Source: an uncultured Lachnospiraceae bacterium (GTDB lineage Bacteria; Bacillota; Clostridia; Lachnospirales; Lachnospiraceae). From it: 49,744 nt of DNA. Below the pieces are notes generated by a model. It made no database searches. It had not been told where the DNA came from and saw only the letters and a program-made list of their open reading frames with translations. The stretch's first letter is position 1. Every line of letters begins with the position of its first letter. Location of the stretch: the NCBI GenBank assembly GCA_947626435.1, contig CANQSB010000023.1, positions 1 through 49,744 of the forward strand, given 5' to 3'. Below, one piece after another: positions 33,440 through 42,146 of this stretch. A program made the translations under genes and the position numbers.

Positions 33440-34327
33440 ATGGAAAATGAAAGATATAACCTAAATAAAGAGCTCGCCCAAATGTTAAAGGGCGGCGTAA
33501 TCATGGATGTGACCACGCCCGAGCAGGCTGTCATTGCGCAGGAGGCGGGCGCGTGCGCCGTAATGGCGCTTGAACGCATACCTGCGGACATAAGGGCGGC
33601 GGGCGGAGTAGCCAGAATGAGCGACCCAAAGATGATTAAGGAAATACAAAATGCGGTATCTATTCCTGTCATGGCAAAATGCCGCATAGGACATTTTGCG
33701 GAGGCACAGATTTTAGAGGCGATAGAGATAGACTATATCGACGAAAGCGAAGTCCTTTCGCCCGCAGATGATGTATACCACATTGACAAAACCAAATTTA
33801 AAGTGCCGTTCGTATGCGGGGCAAAAGACTTAGGCGAAGCGCTGCGCCGTATCAGCGAGGGAGCGTCAATGATAAGGACAAAGGGAGAGCCGGGCACAGG
33901 TGATATAGTGCAGGCAGTGCGCCATATGCGCAAGATGAACAAAGAAATCGCACGCCTTACATCAATGCGTGAGGATGAGCTTTTCAACGCGGCAAAAGAG
34001 CTTGGCGCTCCATACGAGCTTGTGCGCTATGTCCATGAAAATGGCAGGCTGCCCGTAGTAAACTTTGCGGCAGGCGGTGTTGCGACGCCGGCGGACGCGG
34101 CGCTTATGATGCAGCTTGGCGCGGAGGGCGTATTCGTCGGCTCGGGCATTTTCGAATCAGGCAATCCCCAAAAAAGAGCCGCTTCAATAGTCAAGGCAGT
34201 CACTAATTACAATGATTCCAAGCTTCTGGCAGAGCTTTCGGAGGACTTAGGTGAGGCAATGGTAGGCATAAACGAGCAGGAAATAGAACTGCTTATGTCC
34301 ATTCGCGGCGAGAGCGGCGAACGCTGA
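33440..34327 (+). CDS. pdxS: Pyridoxal 5'-phosphate synthase subunit PdxS
   Basis: The synthase subunit condenses ribose-5-phosphate, glyceraldehyde-3-phosphate and ammonia into PLP. The 295 residues are full length. Visible signatures: [32 protein letters not shown], the Schiff-base Lys in [10 protein letters not shown], the second Lys in RTKGEPGTG, and [37 protein letters not shown] lies seven bases before the ATG. It pairs with pdxT, which supplies ammonia. Confidence 0.96.
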   Translation: MENERYNLNKELAQMLKGGVIMDVTTPEQAVIAQEAGACAVMALERIPADIRAAGGVARMSDPKMIKEIQNAVSIPVMAKCRIGHFAEAQILEAIEIDYIDESEVLSPADDVYHIDKTKFKVPFVCGAKDLGEALRRISEGASMIRTKGEPGTGDIVQAVRHMRKMNKEIARLTSMREDELFNAAKELGAPYELVRYVHENGRLPVVNFAAGGVATPADAALMMQLGAEGVFVGSGIFESGNPQKRAASIVKAVTNYNDSKLLAELSEDLGEAMVGINEQEIELLMSIRGESGER

Positions 34328-34402
34328 AAATCAGCAGGGCACAGCAATTCGCAGTCTGCTTCCAGATTTTGCGATAAATACATCACAGGAATGGAGAAGC
34401 TC

Positions 34403-34975
34403 ATGAAAATAGCAGTTTTAGCCGTACAGGGTGCGTTTGCCGAGCACGAAAAAATGCTTTCCGATTTAGGCGCGGATAGCATTGAGATACGAAAGAAAAG
34501 CGATTTAGAGCAGGACTTTGACGGGCTTATCCTGCCGGGCGGAGAGAGTACAGTGATGGGTAAGCTGATAAGAGAGCTTGACATATTTGAAGGTCTGCGC
34601 GGAAGAATAGAAAACGGAATGCCGACGCTCGGCACCTGCGCGGGTCTTATACTCATGGCGGAAAAGATTGCGGGCGGCGAAAGCCCGCATCTTGCCACGC
34701 TCCCGGTCACAGTGAAGAGAAACGCCTACGGCAGGCAGCTTGGCAGCTTTACGACAAAAGCGGATGTGTCAGGCATTGGCAGGCTACAGCTTACCTTTAT
34801 AAGAGCGCCTTATGTGGAAAGCGTTGGGAAGGGCGTTGATGTAATTGCCACAGCAGGCGGGAAGATTGTCGGAGTCAAATACAAAAACCAGATAGGCGTG
34901 GCTTTTCATCCTGAGGTCACAAAAAACACCGCGCTGCACGAGTACTTCCTAAAAATGTGCTTGAGCATTTGCTGA
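34403..34975 (+). CDS. pdxT: Pyridoxal 5'-phosphate synthase glutaminase subunit PdxT
   Basis: A class I glutamine amidotransferase that feeds ammonia to PdxS. Its 190 residues hold KIAVLAVQGAFAEH, LPGGESTVMGKL, the nucleophile in GTCAGLILMA and the His-Glu pair in AFHPEVTKN. ATG at 34403 is chosen over 34391 because GGAGAAG lies just upstream and the protein then starts MKIAVLAVQG as in relatives. It sits 75 bases after pdxS, in the same operon. Confidence 0.95.
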   Translation: MKIAVLAVQGAFAEHEKMLSDLGADSIEIRKKSDLEQDFDGLILPGGESTVMGKLIRELDIFEGLRGRIENGMPTLGTCAGLILMAEKIAGGESPHLATLPVTVKRNAYGRQLGSFTTKADVSGIGRLQLTFIRAPYVESVGKGVDVIATAGGKIVGVKYKNQIGVAFHPEVTKNTALHEYFLKMCLSIC

Positions 34976-34995
34976 AAAATTATGAAAATTTTATG

Positions 34996-35024
34996 TTGCA
35001 GGTACAATGCGACTTTGGTAAAAT
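34996..35024 (+). promoter_or_regulatory. Promoter of the PPi-phosphofructokinase gene
   Basis: TTGCAG (34996-35001) and TAAAAT (35019-35024) with a 17-base spacer, about 50 bases before the start codon. Confidence 0.55.
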
Positions 35025-35072
35025 AGATACAGCAACATTTTCGTTATTTATAAATATTAGGAGGTATTTACA

Positions 35073-36320
35073 ATGTCCACAAAGCGCAATATCATCGTAG
35101 GTCAGTCAGGAGGTCCCACAGCGGTCATCAATTCAAGCCTGGCAGGCGTATACAAGACGGCACAGGAAAGAGGCTTCAACAAGGTATATGGAATGTTACA
35201 TGGAATCCAAGGTTTTCTCGACGAGCAGTATGTAGACCTGTCTACGCAAATCCACACTTATATGGATATAGAGCTCTTAAAGAGGACGCCGTCCGCATTT
35301 TTGGGTTCATGCCGCTACAAGCTCCCTGAGATTCATGAAAATCCCGAAACCTATGAAAAGATTTTCAGCATCCTCGACAAGCTTGAAATAGAGGTATTTA
35401 TCTATATCGGCGGCAATGATTCGATGGACACCATCAAGAAGCTTTCGGATTACGCGATTGTTCATGGACACAGCCAGAAGTTCCTCGGCGTGCCGAAGAC
35501 TATAGACAACGACCTTGCGCTCACAGACCATACGCCGGGCTTCGGAAGCGCGGCAAAGTTTATAGCGGCTTCCACCAAGGAGATTATCCGCGACGCGCTG
35601 GGACTCAGCTACAAAAAAGAAAACATCACGATTATAGAGGCTATGGGACGCAACGCCGGATGGCTTACGGGCGCTACGGTGCTTGCAAGGACGGAGGAGT
35701 GTGTCGGTCCTGATTTGATTTATCTGCCTGAAATTACCTTTGACATGGATAAGTTTACGGATACGGTTCAGGACCTTCTGCAGAAAAAGAAAAATATTGT
35801 CATTGCCGTTTCCGAGGGCATCAAGCTTGAGGATGGCAGATATGTATGCGAGCTTTCGGGCGGCGCCGATTATGTTGACGCGTTTGGCCACAAGCAGCTT
35901 CAGGGAACGGCGGCATACCTTGCGAATTATCTCGGAGCCAAGATTGGCTGCAAGACAAGGGCTGTTGAATTTTCTACCCTGCAGAGAAGCGCTTCGCACA
36001 TTGCGTCACGCACCGACATAGACGAGGCGTTTATGGTAGGCGGCGCGGCTGTCAAAGCGGCGGACGAGGGAGATACAGGCAAGATGGTAGTTATCGACAG
36101 GGTATCGGATGACCCGTACATGGCGGCAGCAGGCATATATGATGTACACCGCATAGCAAACAATGAGAAGCTCGTGCCGAGAGACTGGGTAAATAAGGAA
36201 GGCAATTATGTGACGGAGAAATTTATCGACTATGTAAAGCCACTTATCCAAGGCTCATACCATCCGTTCATGGTAAACGGTCTGCCACAGCACCTTGTTT
36301 TGAATATGAATAACAAATAA
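35073..36320 (+). CDS. pfp: Phosphofructokinase, probably pyrophosphate-dependent
   Basis: This is the glycolytic step from fructose-6-phosphate to fructose-1,6-bisphosphate. The 415 residues are longer than bacterial ATP-PfkA. The phosphoryl-donor pocket reads G113-G-N-D116-S, with Asp where ATP enzymes have Gly (GGDGS). The following motif is PKTIDND with Lys142 where ATP enzymes have Gly. Both changes are the known marks of PPi-dependent enzymes. Later motifs are EAMGRNAGW and the PEITFDMDKF segment. The use of PPi saves ATP in fermentative anaerobes. It is monocistronic, with its own promoter and terminator. Confidence 0.9.
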   Translation: MSTKRNIIVGQSGGPTAVINSSLAGVYKTAQERGFNKVYGMLHGIQGFLDEQYVDLSTQIHTYMDIELLKRTPSAFLGSCRYKLPEIHENPETYEKIFSILDKLEIEVFIYIGGNDSMDTIKKLSDYAIVHGHSQKFLGVPKTIDNDLALTDHTPGFGSAAKFIAASTKEIIRDALGLSYKKENITIIEAMGRNAGWLTGATVLARTEECVGPDLIYLPEITFDMDKFTDTVQDLLQKKKNIVIAVSEGIKLEDGRYVCELSGGADYVDAFGHKQLQGTAAYLANYLGAKIGCKTRAVEFSTLQRSASHIASRTDIDEAFMVGGAAVKAADEGDTGKMVVIDRVSDDPYMAAAGIYDVHRIANNEKLVPRDWVNKEGNYVTEKFIDYVKPLIQGSYHPFMVNGLPQHLVLNMNNK

Positions 36321-36348
36321 ATTGCTGTAAAACAGCGTTGACATGTTC

Positions 36349-36378
36349 AAGCTGCCGCGTCAGTGGCAGCTTGATTTT
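36349..36378 (+). terminator. Terminator after the phosphofructokinase gene
   Basis: AAGCTGCC (36349-36356) pairs with GGCAGCTT (36365-36372) and is followed by GATTTTT. Confidence 0.8.
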
Positions 36379-36434
36379 TGCAAAAATATTTTTATTGGAT
36401 GCTTGGCTGATTAATCAAAAACAGGAGGACGCAC

Positions 36435-37292
36435 ATGGGTGACGCGATAAAGAATACAGAAAAAACCTGCGAGGAAATTGAACAGGATTTAAGAAAGCGT
36501 TTCAGGAAAAGTCTGTGGTGCCGCTTTACAAAAGCCATAACGCAGTACGATTTGGTAAAGGAAGGCGACAAAATAGCGGTATGCATTTCGGGCGGCAAGG
36601 ATTCTATGCTTATGGCGAAGCTTTTTCAGGAATTGAAACGCCACGACAAATTTCCGTTTGAGCTTGTCTTTCTGGTAATGGACCCCGGCTACAGTCCCGC
36701 GAACAGGCAGCTCATAGAAAGCAATGCCGAGCGCCTTGGCATCCCGATAACCATTTTTGAGACCGACATATTTAAAGGCGTGTTCACTGTGGAAAAATCG
36801 CCCTGCTATCTGTGCGCCAGAATGAGGCGGGGGCATCTTTACAGCAAGGCGCAGGAACTTGGCTGCAACAAGATTGCGCTCGGGCACCACTATGATGATG
36901 TCATTGAGACAATCCTCATGGGTATGCTTTACGGCGGACAGATCCAAACCATGATGCCTAAGCTCCATGGCACGAATTTTGAGGGAATGGAGCTTATCCG
37001 TCCTATGTACCTCATCCGGGAGAGCACGATTAAGGCATGGCGCGAGTATAATAATCTTCAATTTCTGCAGTGCGCCTGCAAATTTACCGAAAACTGCATT
37101 ACGGGCGAGGATATGAGCAGCACCTCGAAGCGGCAGGAGATAAAGCTTCTTATAAAGGAGCTTAAAAAAATAAATCCGTTTGTGGAGGGAAATATTTTTA
37201 AAAGCGTGGAAAATGTAAATTTGAGCACGATTATAGCGTACAAAAAGGATGGGGTAAAGCACCATTTCCTTGATGATTATGACGACATTTAA
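36435..37292 (+). CDS. TtcA-like tRNA 2-thiocytidine family ATP pyrophosphatase
   Basis: A PP-loop ATPase of 285 residues. The ATP-binding SGGKDSMLMAKL is near residues 54-65, followed by a cysteine pair in CYLCARMRRG, LGHHYDDVIETILMGMLYGG, and a third cysteine in LQCACKF. These match TtcA, which thiolates cytidine 32 of tRNA using an iron-sulfur cluster. Related subgroups act on other tRNA positions, so the target base is not certain. AGGAGG lies upstream of the ATG. It is followed 27 bases later by the alpha-galactosidase gene. Confidence 0.85.
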   Translation: MGDAIKNTEKTCEEIEQDLRKRFRKSLWCRFTKAITQYDLVKEGDKIAVCISGGKDSMLMAKLFQELKRHDKFPFELVFLVMDPGYSPANRQLIESNAERLGIPITIFETDIFKGVFTVEKSPCYLCARMRRGHLYSKAQELGCNKIALGHHYDDVIETILMGMLYGGQIQTMMPKLHGTNFEGMELIRPMYLIRESTIKAWREYNNLQFLQCACKFTENCITGEDMSSTSKRQEIKLLIKELKKINPFVEGNIFKSVENVNLSTIIAYKKDGVKHHFLDDYDDI

Positions 37293-37319
37293 ATCCGCGA
37301 TGGTGGTAAGGAGGGTAAA

Positions 37320-39521
37320 ATGATAACATATAACGAAAAGCAAAGAACATTTAAGCTTGACACGCCGAACACGAGCTATGTAATAGGCATTGTGGATGAG
37401 GAGGGCTTTATCGGTCATGCTTATTATGGCAGGAGGTTGGAGGATGCGGATGTTTCGTATTTAATGCGTACGGACGAGCCGCCCTTTGTGCCGAGCCGCA
37501 ACAACAGGGAGCGCTGCTCTTTCTATGACTGTTTCCCATTTGAATATCCGACGGGCGGCGTGGGTGACTACAGGGAAAGCTGCATCAGCATAAGGACGAA
37601 GGGCGGACATACGGGCGCAATGCTGTCATATGTGTCGCATGAGATTTTTGACGGCAAGCCAAAGCTTGAGGGACTTCCCGCAACCTTTGGAGATGAAGGC
37701 GAGTGTACTACGCTCAGGCTTGTATGCGAGGATGCAATCGTCGGAATGAGAGTGGAGCTTCTTTATACCGCGTTTAATGACACTGATGTCATAACGAGAA
37801 GCGTGCGAGTGACTAATACGGGTAAAGAGCATTTTTATCTTACGAAGGTATATTCTGCCTGTCTTGATATGGACAATCAGGATTTTGACATGGTGACGCT
37901 GCATGGAAGCTGGGCAAGGGAGCGCTGCATACAGAGGAAGACGCTGGGCTTTGGTATACAGAATGTCAGCTCGTTCAGGGGAGAATCAAGCCATCAGGAC
38001 CACCCTTTTCTGGCGTTAGTCAGTAAAAATGCCAATCAGGAAAGCGGCGAGATTTACGCCATGAATTTTGTATATTCGGGAAATTTCCGCGCTCAGGCGG
38101 AGGTATCGCAGTTTGACTATGTGCGCATGTCCATGGGCATACATCCCGAGAACTTCTGCTGGAAGCTTGAAAGCGGCGAGAGCTTTCAGTCGCCCGAGGT
38201 AGTGATGGTATATACGGACAAGGGCTTTGACGCTATGACAAGCAGCTTCCACAGGCTTTACAGAAAGCACCTTATACGCGGGGAATACAAGGACAGGAAG
38301 CGTCCGATACTGATTAACAACTGGGAGGCTACATATTTTAATTTTGATACGGATAAGCTTTTGCCAATAGCGCGTGAGGCGTCGAAGCTTGGCATAGAGA
38401 TGCTCGTCATGGACGACGGCTGGTTTGGAAAGCGCAGCAGCGACGATTGTTCGCTCGGCGACTGGAAGGTGAATGAGGATAAAATCAAGGGCGGACTGAA
38501 ACACTTGGTTGACGAGGTCAATAAGCTTGGGATGAAATTCGGCATATGGTTTGAGCCTGAAATGATATCGCCCGATTCAGACCTTTACAGGGCGCATCCG
38601 GACTGGGCGATAGCGATACCAAACAGGACGGCGACTCAGTCAAGGCAGCAGTATGTGCTTGATTTGTCAAGAAATGAGGTAGCCGATTATGTGTACGAGG
38701 CAGTCGCGTCGGTGCTTAGAAGCGCGAATATCGAGTATGTAAAGTGGGATATGAACAGGCAGCTAAGCGATATAGGAAGCTTCGGACTTCCGGCCGACAG
38801 GCAGGGCGAACTTTATCATAGATATGTGCTCGCGGTATATGGACTACAGGAAAGGCTTACGAGTGAATTTCCTCATCTGCTGCTTGAAAATTGCTCCGGC
38901 GGCGGCGCACGCTTCGATGCGGGAATGCTGTACTACAGTCCGCAAATCTGGTGCTCTGATGATACCGATGCGATAGAAAGGCTGAAAATTCAAGAGGGAA
39001 CGGCTCTTATATATCCGCTTTCAACCATGGGGGCGCATATATCAGATTGCCCCAATCATGCGATAGGAAGGAATACCCCGTTTGAAACGAGGGGAATTGT
39101 CGCGCTTGCGGGGACATTCGGCTATGAGCTTGATGTGACGAAAATACCGCAGGAGGACAGGGAGATGATACCACAGCAGGTGGCGATGTACCATAAATTT
39201 AATGACCTTGTCCGAGAGGGAGATTACTACCGCATAGCTTCATACAGCCAAAACAAGAGCTTTGACTGCTGGCAGATAGTAAGCGGAGATAAGGCTAAGT
39301 CGCTTGTGACCTTTGTGCAGGTACTGAATCGTCCAAACTTCAAATCAAGGCGTATTCTTTTGAAAGGGCTTGACCCTGACAAACGCTATACCGTAAGCTT
39401 TGAAAACAACAAAGACATTGAAGAAAAGGTTTATAGCGGGGACACCTTGATGAAAGCGGGAATTTTGATGCCTAATCCATGGGGTGATTTTAAAGCATGG
39501 CTGATTTACCTGGAGGCTTGA
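37320..39521 (+). CDS. Alpha-galactosidase, GH36
   Basis: A 733-residue cytosolic glycoside hydrolase that removes terminal alpha-1,6-galactose from raffinose-family sugars and galactomannan. It has an N-terminal beta-sandwich (residues to about 310), a catalytic barrel with MDDGWFGKRSSDD, GIWFEPEMISPDSDLY and the nucleophile Asp477 in VKWDMNRQLS, and the general acid in SDDTD (546-550). A small C-terminal beta domain follows. There is no signal peptide, so substrates must be imported. GGAGGG lies seven bases before the ATG. No sugar transporter is adjacent. Confidence 0.94.
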   Translation: MITYNEKQRTFKLDTPNTSYVIGIVDEEGFIGHAYYGRRLEDADVSYLMRTDEPPFVPSRNNRERCSFYDCFPFEYPTGGVGDYRESCISIRTKGGHTGAMLSYVSHEIFDGKPKLEGLPATFGDEGECTTLRLVCEDAIVGMRVELLYTAFNDTDVITRSVRVTNTGKEHFYLTKVYSACLDMDNQDFDMVTLHGSWARERCIQRKTLGFGIQNVSSFRGESSHQDHPFLALVSKNANQESGEIYAMNFVYSGNFRAQAEVSQFDYVRMSMGIHPENFCWKLESGESFQSPEVVMVYTDKGFDAMTSSFHRLYRKHLIRGEYKDRKRPILINNWEATYFNFDTDKLLPIAREASKLGIEMLVMDDGWFGKRSSDDCSLGDWKVNEDKIKGGLKHLVDEVNKLGMKFGIWFEPEMISPDSDLYRAHPDWAIAIPNRTATQSRQQYVLDLSRNEVADYVYEAVASVLRSANIEYVKWDMNRQLSDIGSFGLPADRQGELYHRYVLAVYGLQERLTSEFPHLLLENCSGGGARFDAGMLYYSPQIWCSDDTDAIERLKIQEGTALIYPLSTMGAHISDCPNHAIGRNTPFETRGIVALAGTFGYELDVTKIPQEDREMIPQQVAMYHKFNDLVREGDYYRIASYSQNKSFDCWQIVSGDKAKSLVTFVQVLNRPNFKSRRILLKGLDPDKRYTVSFENNKDIEEKVYSGDTLMKAGILMPNPWGDFKAWLIYLEA

Positions 39522-39526
39522 TAAGG

Positions 39527-40045
39527 CTATTCGTCTATCGGGGTCCAGGCTTTTCCAAAATCTACATCCTTAAACAGCTGGGTAAGTCCCGTAAGCTGTT
39601 TGAGGCGCAGAAGTTCGTCCCTGTCCATGCCAAGGTGCTTTGCAATCCATGCGTCTGAGCGTCCGAGGTCGTTTAGCTCCTTGACGATATTGCTCATGAG
39701 GTCCACATCATGCGAGCCTCTTGCGCGGTTGTGGCGTATGGTGCTTGCCATACGCTGGTCGAGGGGCTTGTTAATGACGGACACAGGCAGCATGCCGTTT
39801 TCACGCTTGTATATGTCGGGATAATCGAGCATTATGCGGTATCTGTGAAAACCGTCGATTATTATGTAGCTGTCGTCGGAGTCGTCGTGGTAGCATACTA
39901 TCGGCATTGTGTAGCCGTCTTCCTTTATGCTGTCATAGAGGAGCTTCAGCTCCGGCGGGGCTACTGAGTTGGGATTGTAGTCGTTTGGCTTTATTTTGTC
40001 TATTGGGACGGAAATTATATTGTATACGGGACTTTTTTCGTTCAT
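39527..40045 (-). CDS. IbrB-like ParB-domain protein
   Basis: A 172-residue protein with an N-terminal ParB-like nuclease/CTPase fold. VPIDKIKPNDYNPNSVAPPE leads in, followed by the core IIDGFHRYR motif and RHNRARGSHDVDLMS, then a short HTH-like stretch (LGRSDAWIAKHLGMDRDELL). It lacks ParA and the long C-terminal dimerisation domain of chromosome-partitioning ParB. It follows the PAPS-reductase-like gene by 13 bases. This pairing is the layout of Escherichia coli IbrA and IbrB, described as activators of prophage-borne eib genes. The molecular role of such pairs is still unclear. Confidence 0.82.
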   Translation of the reverse strand: MNEKSPVYNIISVPIDKIKPNDYNPNSVAPPELKLLYDSIKEDGYTMPIVCYHDDSDDSYIIIDGFHRYRIMLDYPDIYKRENGMLPVSVINKPLDQRMASTIRHNRARGSHDVDLMSNIVKELNDLGRSDAWIAKHLGMDRDELLRLKQLTGLTQLFKDVDFGKAWTPIDE

Positions 40046-40058
40046 GCTGCTATGTGCC

Positions 40059-41405
40059 TCATTTCTTATTGGTTTTTTCTGATTTGCTGAGCTCTTCTAT
40101 GCCGCGGTATTTTTGCTTTAGGGCGTCTATCGCCTGCTGCTGTTGTCTTGTCAGTCCGAAGCCCATAAAGCGGCAGATGTGGTCGTTCTTCAAAATGCAG
40201 TAGCACATCCGCTTCCAGCTTGGTATATCCTTTGTGCTTTTGATGTCGTCCGTATTGTCAGGGATATCGCCTATAAATATTATGCGTGAGTATTTCATGA
40301 GGGTGTAGTTGGAAACGCCGTTGCGTTTTATTTTGTAGCCATGCTCTATCAGTTCGTTTATGGCTGTTTCGTCAAGACCGCCGCCTACCTTGTGCCAAAA
40401 TTCTATGGAGGTTTCAAATTTTTTTATGTAGTTATTTCGCAGACGCGCGGGCAGGGTGCTTAGGAGAAATTGGGTGTAGGATTCCCATGTGTGTCCATCC
40501 GGGAGCTTCAGGTTTCTGTAGCCCATTGCCTTGGTGCGTCCGTATATTGCGCCAAAGTTTGCGCCTCTTACCCGCCCGACAAGCTTCGCCCATATCTCCG
40601 GGTCAATCACGCGGTAGAGGTGCAGGCTTTCCTTGGCGTGGTCGTTAAACGGCGAGGCTACGCGCATCTGGTCCGGTGTCAGCCCTGCCATATAGTACAT
40701 GTCGTAGAGGCGGTTATAATCGTAGCCAAAGAGGTAATTGGCATGCCACACATCGCTTATTGTCCAGTCGTATATCGGGGAAGCGCACCATACATCCTTA
40801 AATTGTTTGGTAATCCAGCATTTGTCGTCATAGCCGTATTTTTTATTTAATATGCCGCTGTACCGCTGCAGGGACTCGTCGGCGCGTATACCCAAAAGGC
40901 AGACTGTCTTTTTGTAGTCATGCAGGGAGCGGTACCAGCGCCCGAACTGCTTTGCAAGGTCTTCCTGGTGCATTTTGTAGCGGTAGGTGGCGATTGGGTT
41001 ATTGTCGATATTTATTACATAAGGGTGCTTTGGCATAGGGCGTACCCATGCGTCTTTTTTGGTGTCGTCCCAAGGATACCAAAACATTTCATAGCTGCTC
41101 AGCGCTGTGCGCGTCGCCATGGGCAGGCATACCCAGTAGGGATATACATCGTCTTCTATGCGTTGGAAGGTGCGTTCTATGTATTCTGTGGTCATTGTGT
41201 ATTGGGCCTCGAAATCCTGATGGAATACGCCGATTTTTTTCTCGGGGTAATATTTCTTTTGAAAATCCAAGGTGAGGTTGAGGAGGAGTCCGCTGTCCTT
41301 GCCGCCGGAGAATGAGAGATAGATGTTGTCAAATTCCTCGAATATAAAGCGGAGGCGTTCCTGTAGGGCGTCGTATACATTTTGGGTTGAGTATTCGCGT
41401 TTCAT
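40059..41405 (-). CDS. IbrA-like PAPS-reductase family protein (DUF3440)
   Basis: A 448-residue protein. The N-terminal PP-loop ATP pyrophosphatase domain shows YLSFSGGKDSGLLLNLTLDF (about residues 29-48). The middle has ICLLGIRADESLQRYSG-like motifs (VCLLGIRADESLQRY) and the WTISDVWHANYLFGYDYNRLYD segment typical of adenylyl-sulfate or phosphoadenylyl-sulfate reductase-type enzymes. The C-terminal region (about 300-448) is DUF3440-like. The classic reductase catalytic cysteine motif is not evident. AGGTGA lies about 12 bases before the ATG. It is the first gene of a two-gene minus-strand unit with the ParB-like gene. Confidence 0.85.
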   Translation of the reverse strand: MKREYSTQNVYDALQERLRFIFEEFDNIYLSFSGGKDSGLLLNLTLDFQKKYYPEKKIGVFHQDFEAQYTMTTEYIERTFQRIEDDVYPYWVCLPMATRTALSSYEMFWYPWDDTKKDAWVRPMPKHPYVINIDNNPIATYRYKMHQEDLAKQFGRWYRSLHDYKKTVCLLGIRADESLQRYSGILNKKYGYDDKCWITKQFKDVWCASPIYDWTISDVWHANYLFGYDYNRLYDMYYMAGLTPDQMRVASPFNDHAKESLHLYRVIDPEIWAKLVGRVRGANFGAIYGRTKAMGYRNLKLPDGHTWESYTQFLLSTLPARLRNNYIKKFETSIEFWHKVGGGLDETAINELIEHGYKIKRNGVSNYTLMKYSRIIFIGDIPDNTDDIKSTKDIPSWKRMCYCILKNDHICRFMGFGLTRQQQQAIDALKQKYRGIEELSKSEKTNKK

Positions 41406-41543
41406 TTTTTCTTTTTTTCACCTGCCTGATGTGGAAAGATTGTATGTGGGACGGTACATTATATATTTTTATCATAGATTTGGGCAAAATTCAAGGAATA
41501 TTGAAGGGACTGGGGGAGGTTTTTTGATTGTAGGGGCGGGGGT

Positions 41544-41774
41544 GGGGCGGCTTAGATATGTCTGCCGGGCATACCGAGGCATGGAAATGAGGATTTTCTA
41601 ATACAATGCGTTTAGGTGTTCTAAGACGGTCGGGGTACGGCGCAAGTCGCCTTCCATGGCTCCATGCGCCTCAATTTGCGTCCGTGCAAATTGCCCCCTT
41701 GGTGCATCAGCATTGTATAAGAAAATCCTCATTTCCAGCCTAGGTATTCCCGGCAGACATATCTAAGCCGCCCC
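41544..41774 (+). repeat. Long palindromic element, copy 1 (about 231 bp)
   Basis: The left arm (41544-41609) and right arm (41710-41774) are complementary over about 65 bases with a few mismatches and one bulge. Both begin and end in the GGGGCGGC / GCCGCCCC outer ends. The 100-base core (41610-41709) contains further hairpins: CAATTTGC / GCAAATTG (41672-41679 and 41686-41693) around a six-base loop, GGCG / CGCC, CATG / CATG, and a GGGG / CCCC helix (41632-41635 and 41695-41698). No transposase-like ORF lies inside. It could be a structured RNA gene or a non-autonomous mobile element. Confidence 0.85.
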
Positions 41775-41862
41775 TTTTACAAACTTTTAGAATGCTGGTG
41801 CGAGTGAGGAAATGGTCTTGTTCCCTTACAAGCAAAAAAAAGGAAAGCATTCCGATAACCAG

Positions 41863-42085
41863 AAAACGCCGAGGGAAGTTTGCGGCATGCCCAGGCGAGA
41901 ATGGGAGATTTCCTTATGCAATGCTGAAGCACCTAGAGGCCAATTTGCATGGACGCAAATTGAGGCGCATGGAGCCATGGAAGGCGACTTGCGCCGCGCC
42001 TCGACCGTCTGAGAACACCTAAACGCATTGCATTAGGAAATCCCCATTCTCGCCTCAGTATGCCGCAAACTTCCCTCGGCGTTTT
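41863..42085 (-). repeat. Long palindromic element, copy 2 (about 223 bp, inverted)
   Basis: This is the reverse-complement copy of the element at 41544. The arms are 41863-41924 and 42025-42085; the outer 26 bases (starting AAAACGCCGAGGG) are perfectly complementary. The core (41925-42024) is 91% identical to the copy 1 core by hand count (9 differences in 100) when read on the minus strand. The arms differ more from copy 1 than the cores do, but stay complementary to each other. The outer arm ends share little sequence with copy 1. Confidence 0.85.
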
Positions 42086-42140
42086 CGTCCCCCCGCCAAT
42101 CCCCTTTCATATCCCAATTTCCCCCTTGCCAAATCCTGAA

Positions 42141-42146
42141 TATAAT
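42141..42146 (+). promoter_or_regulatory. -10 element upstream of the purF-like gene
   Basis: A consensus TATAAT lies 58 bases before the start codon. No good -35 is present at the matching distance (the region is C-rich), so activity may depend on an activator. Confidence 0.4.

Noticed and set aside
35073-36320. ATP-dependent phosphofructokinase (pfkA)
   Set aside because: The donor-site residues are Asp116 and Lys142 (GGNDS and PKTIDND) rather than the Gly pair of ATP-dependent enzymes.
41792-42022. Open frames across the palindromic elements on both strands
   Set aside because: They exist only because the inverted arms and core lack stops in some frames; there is no ribosome binding site, and the encoded sequences are low-complexity mirror images.
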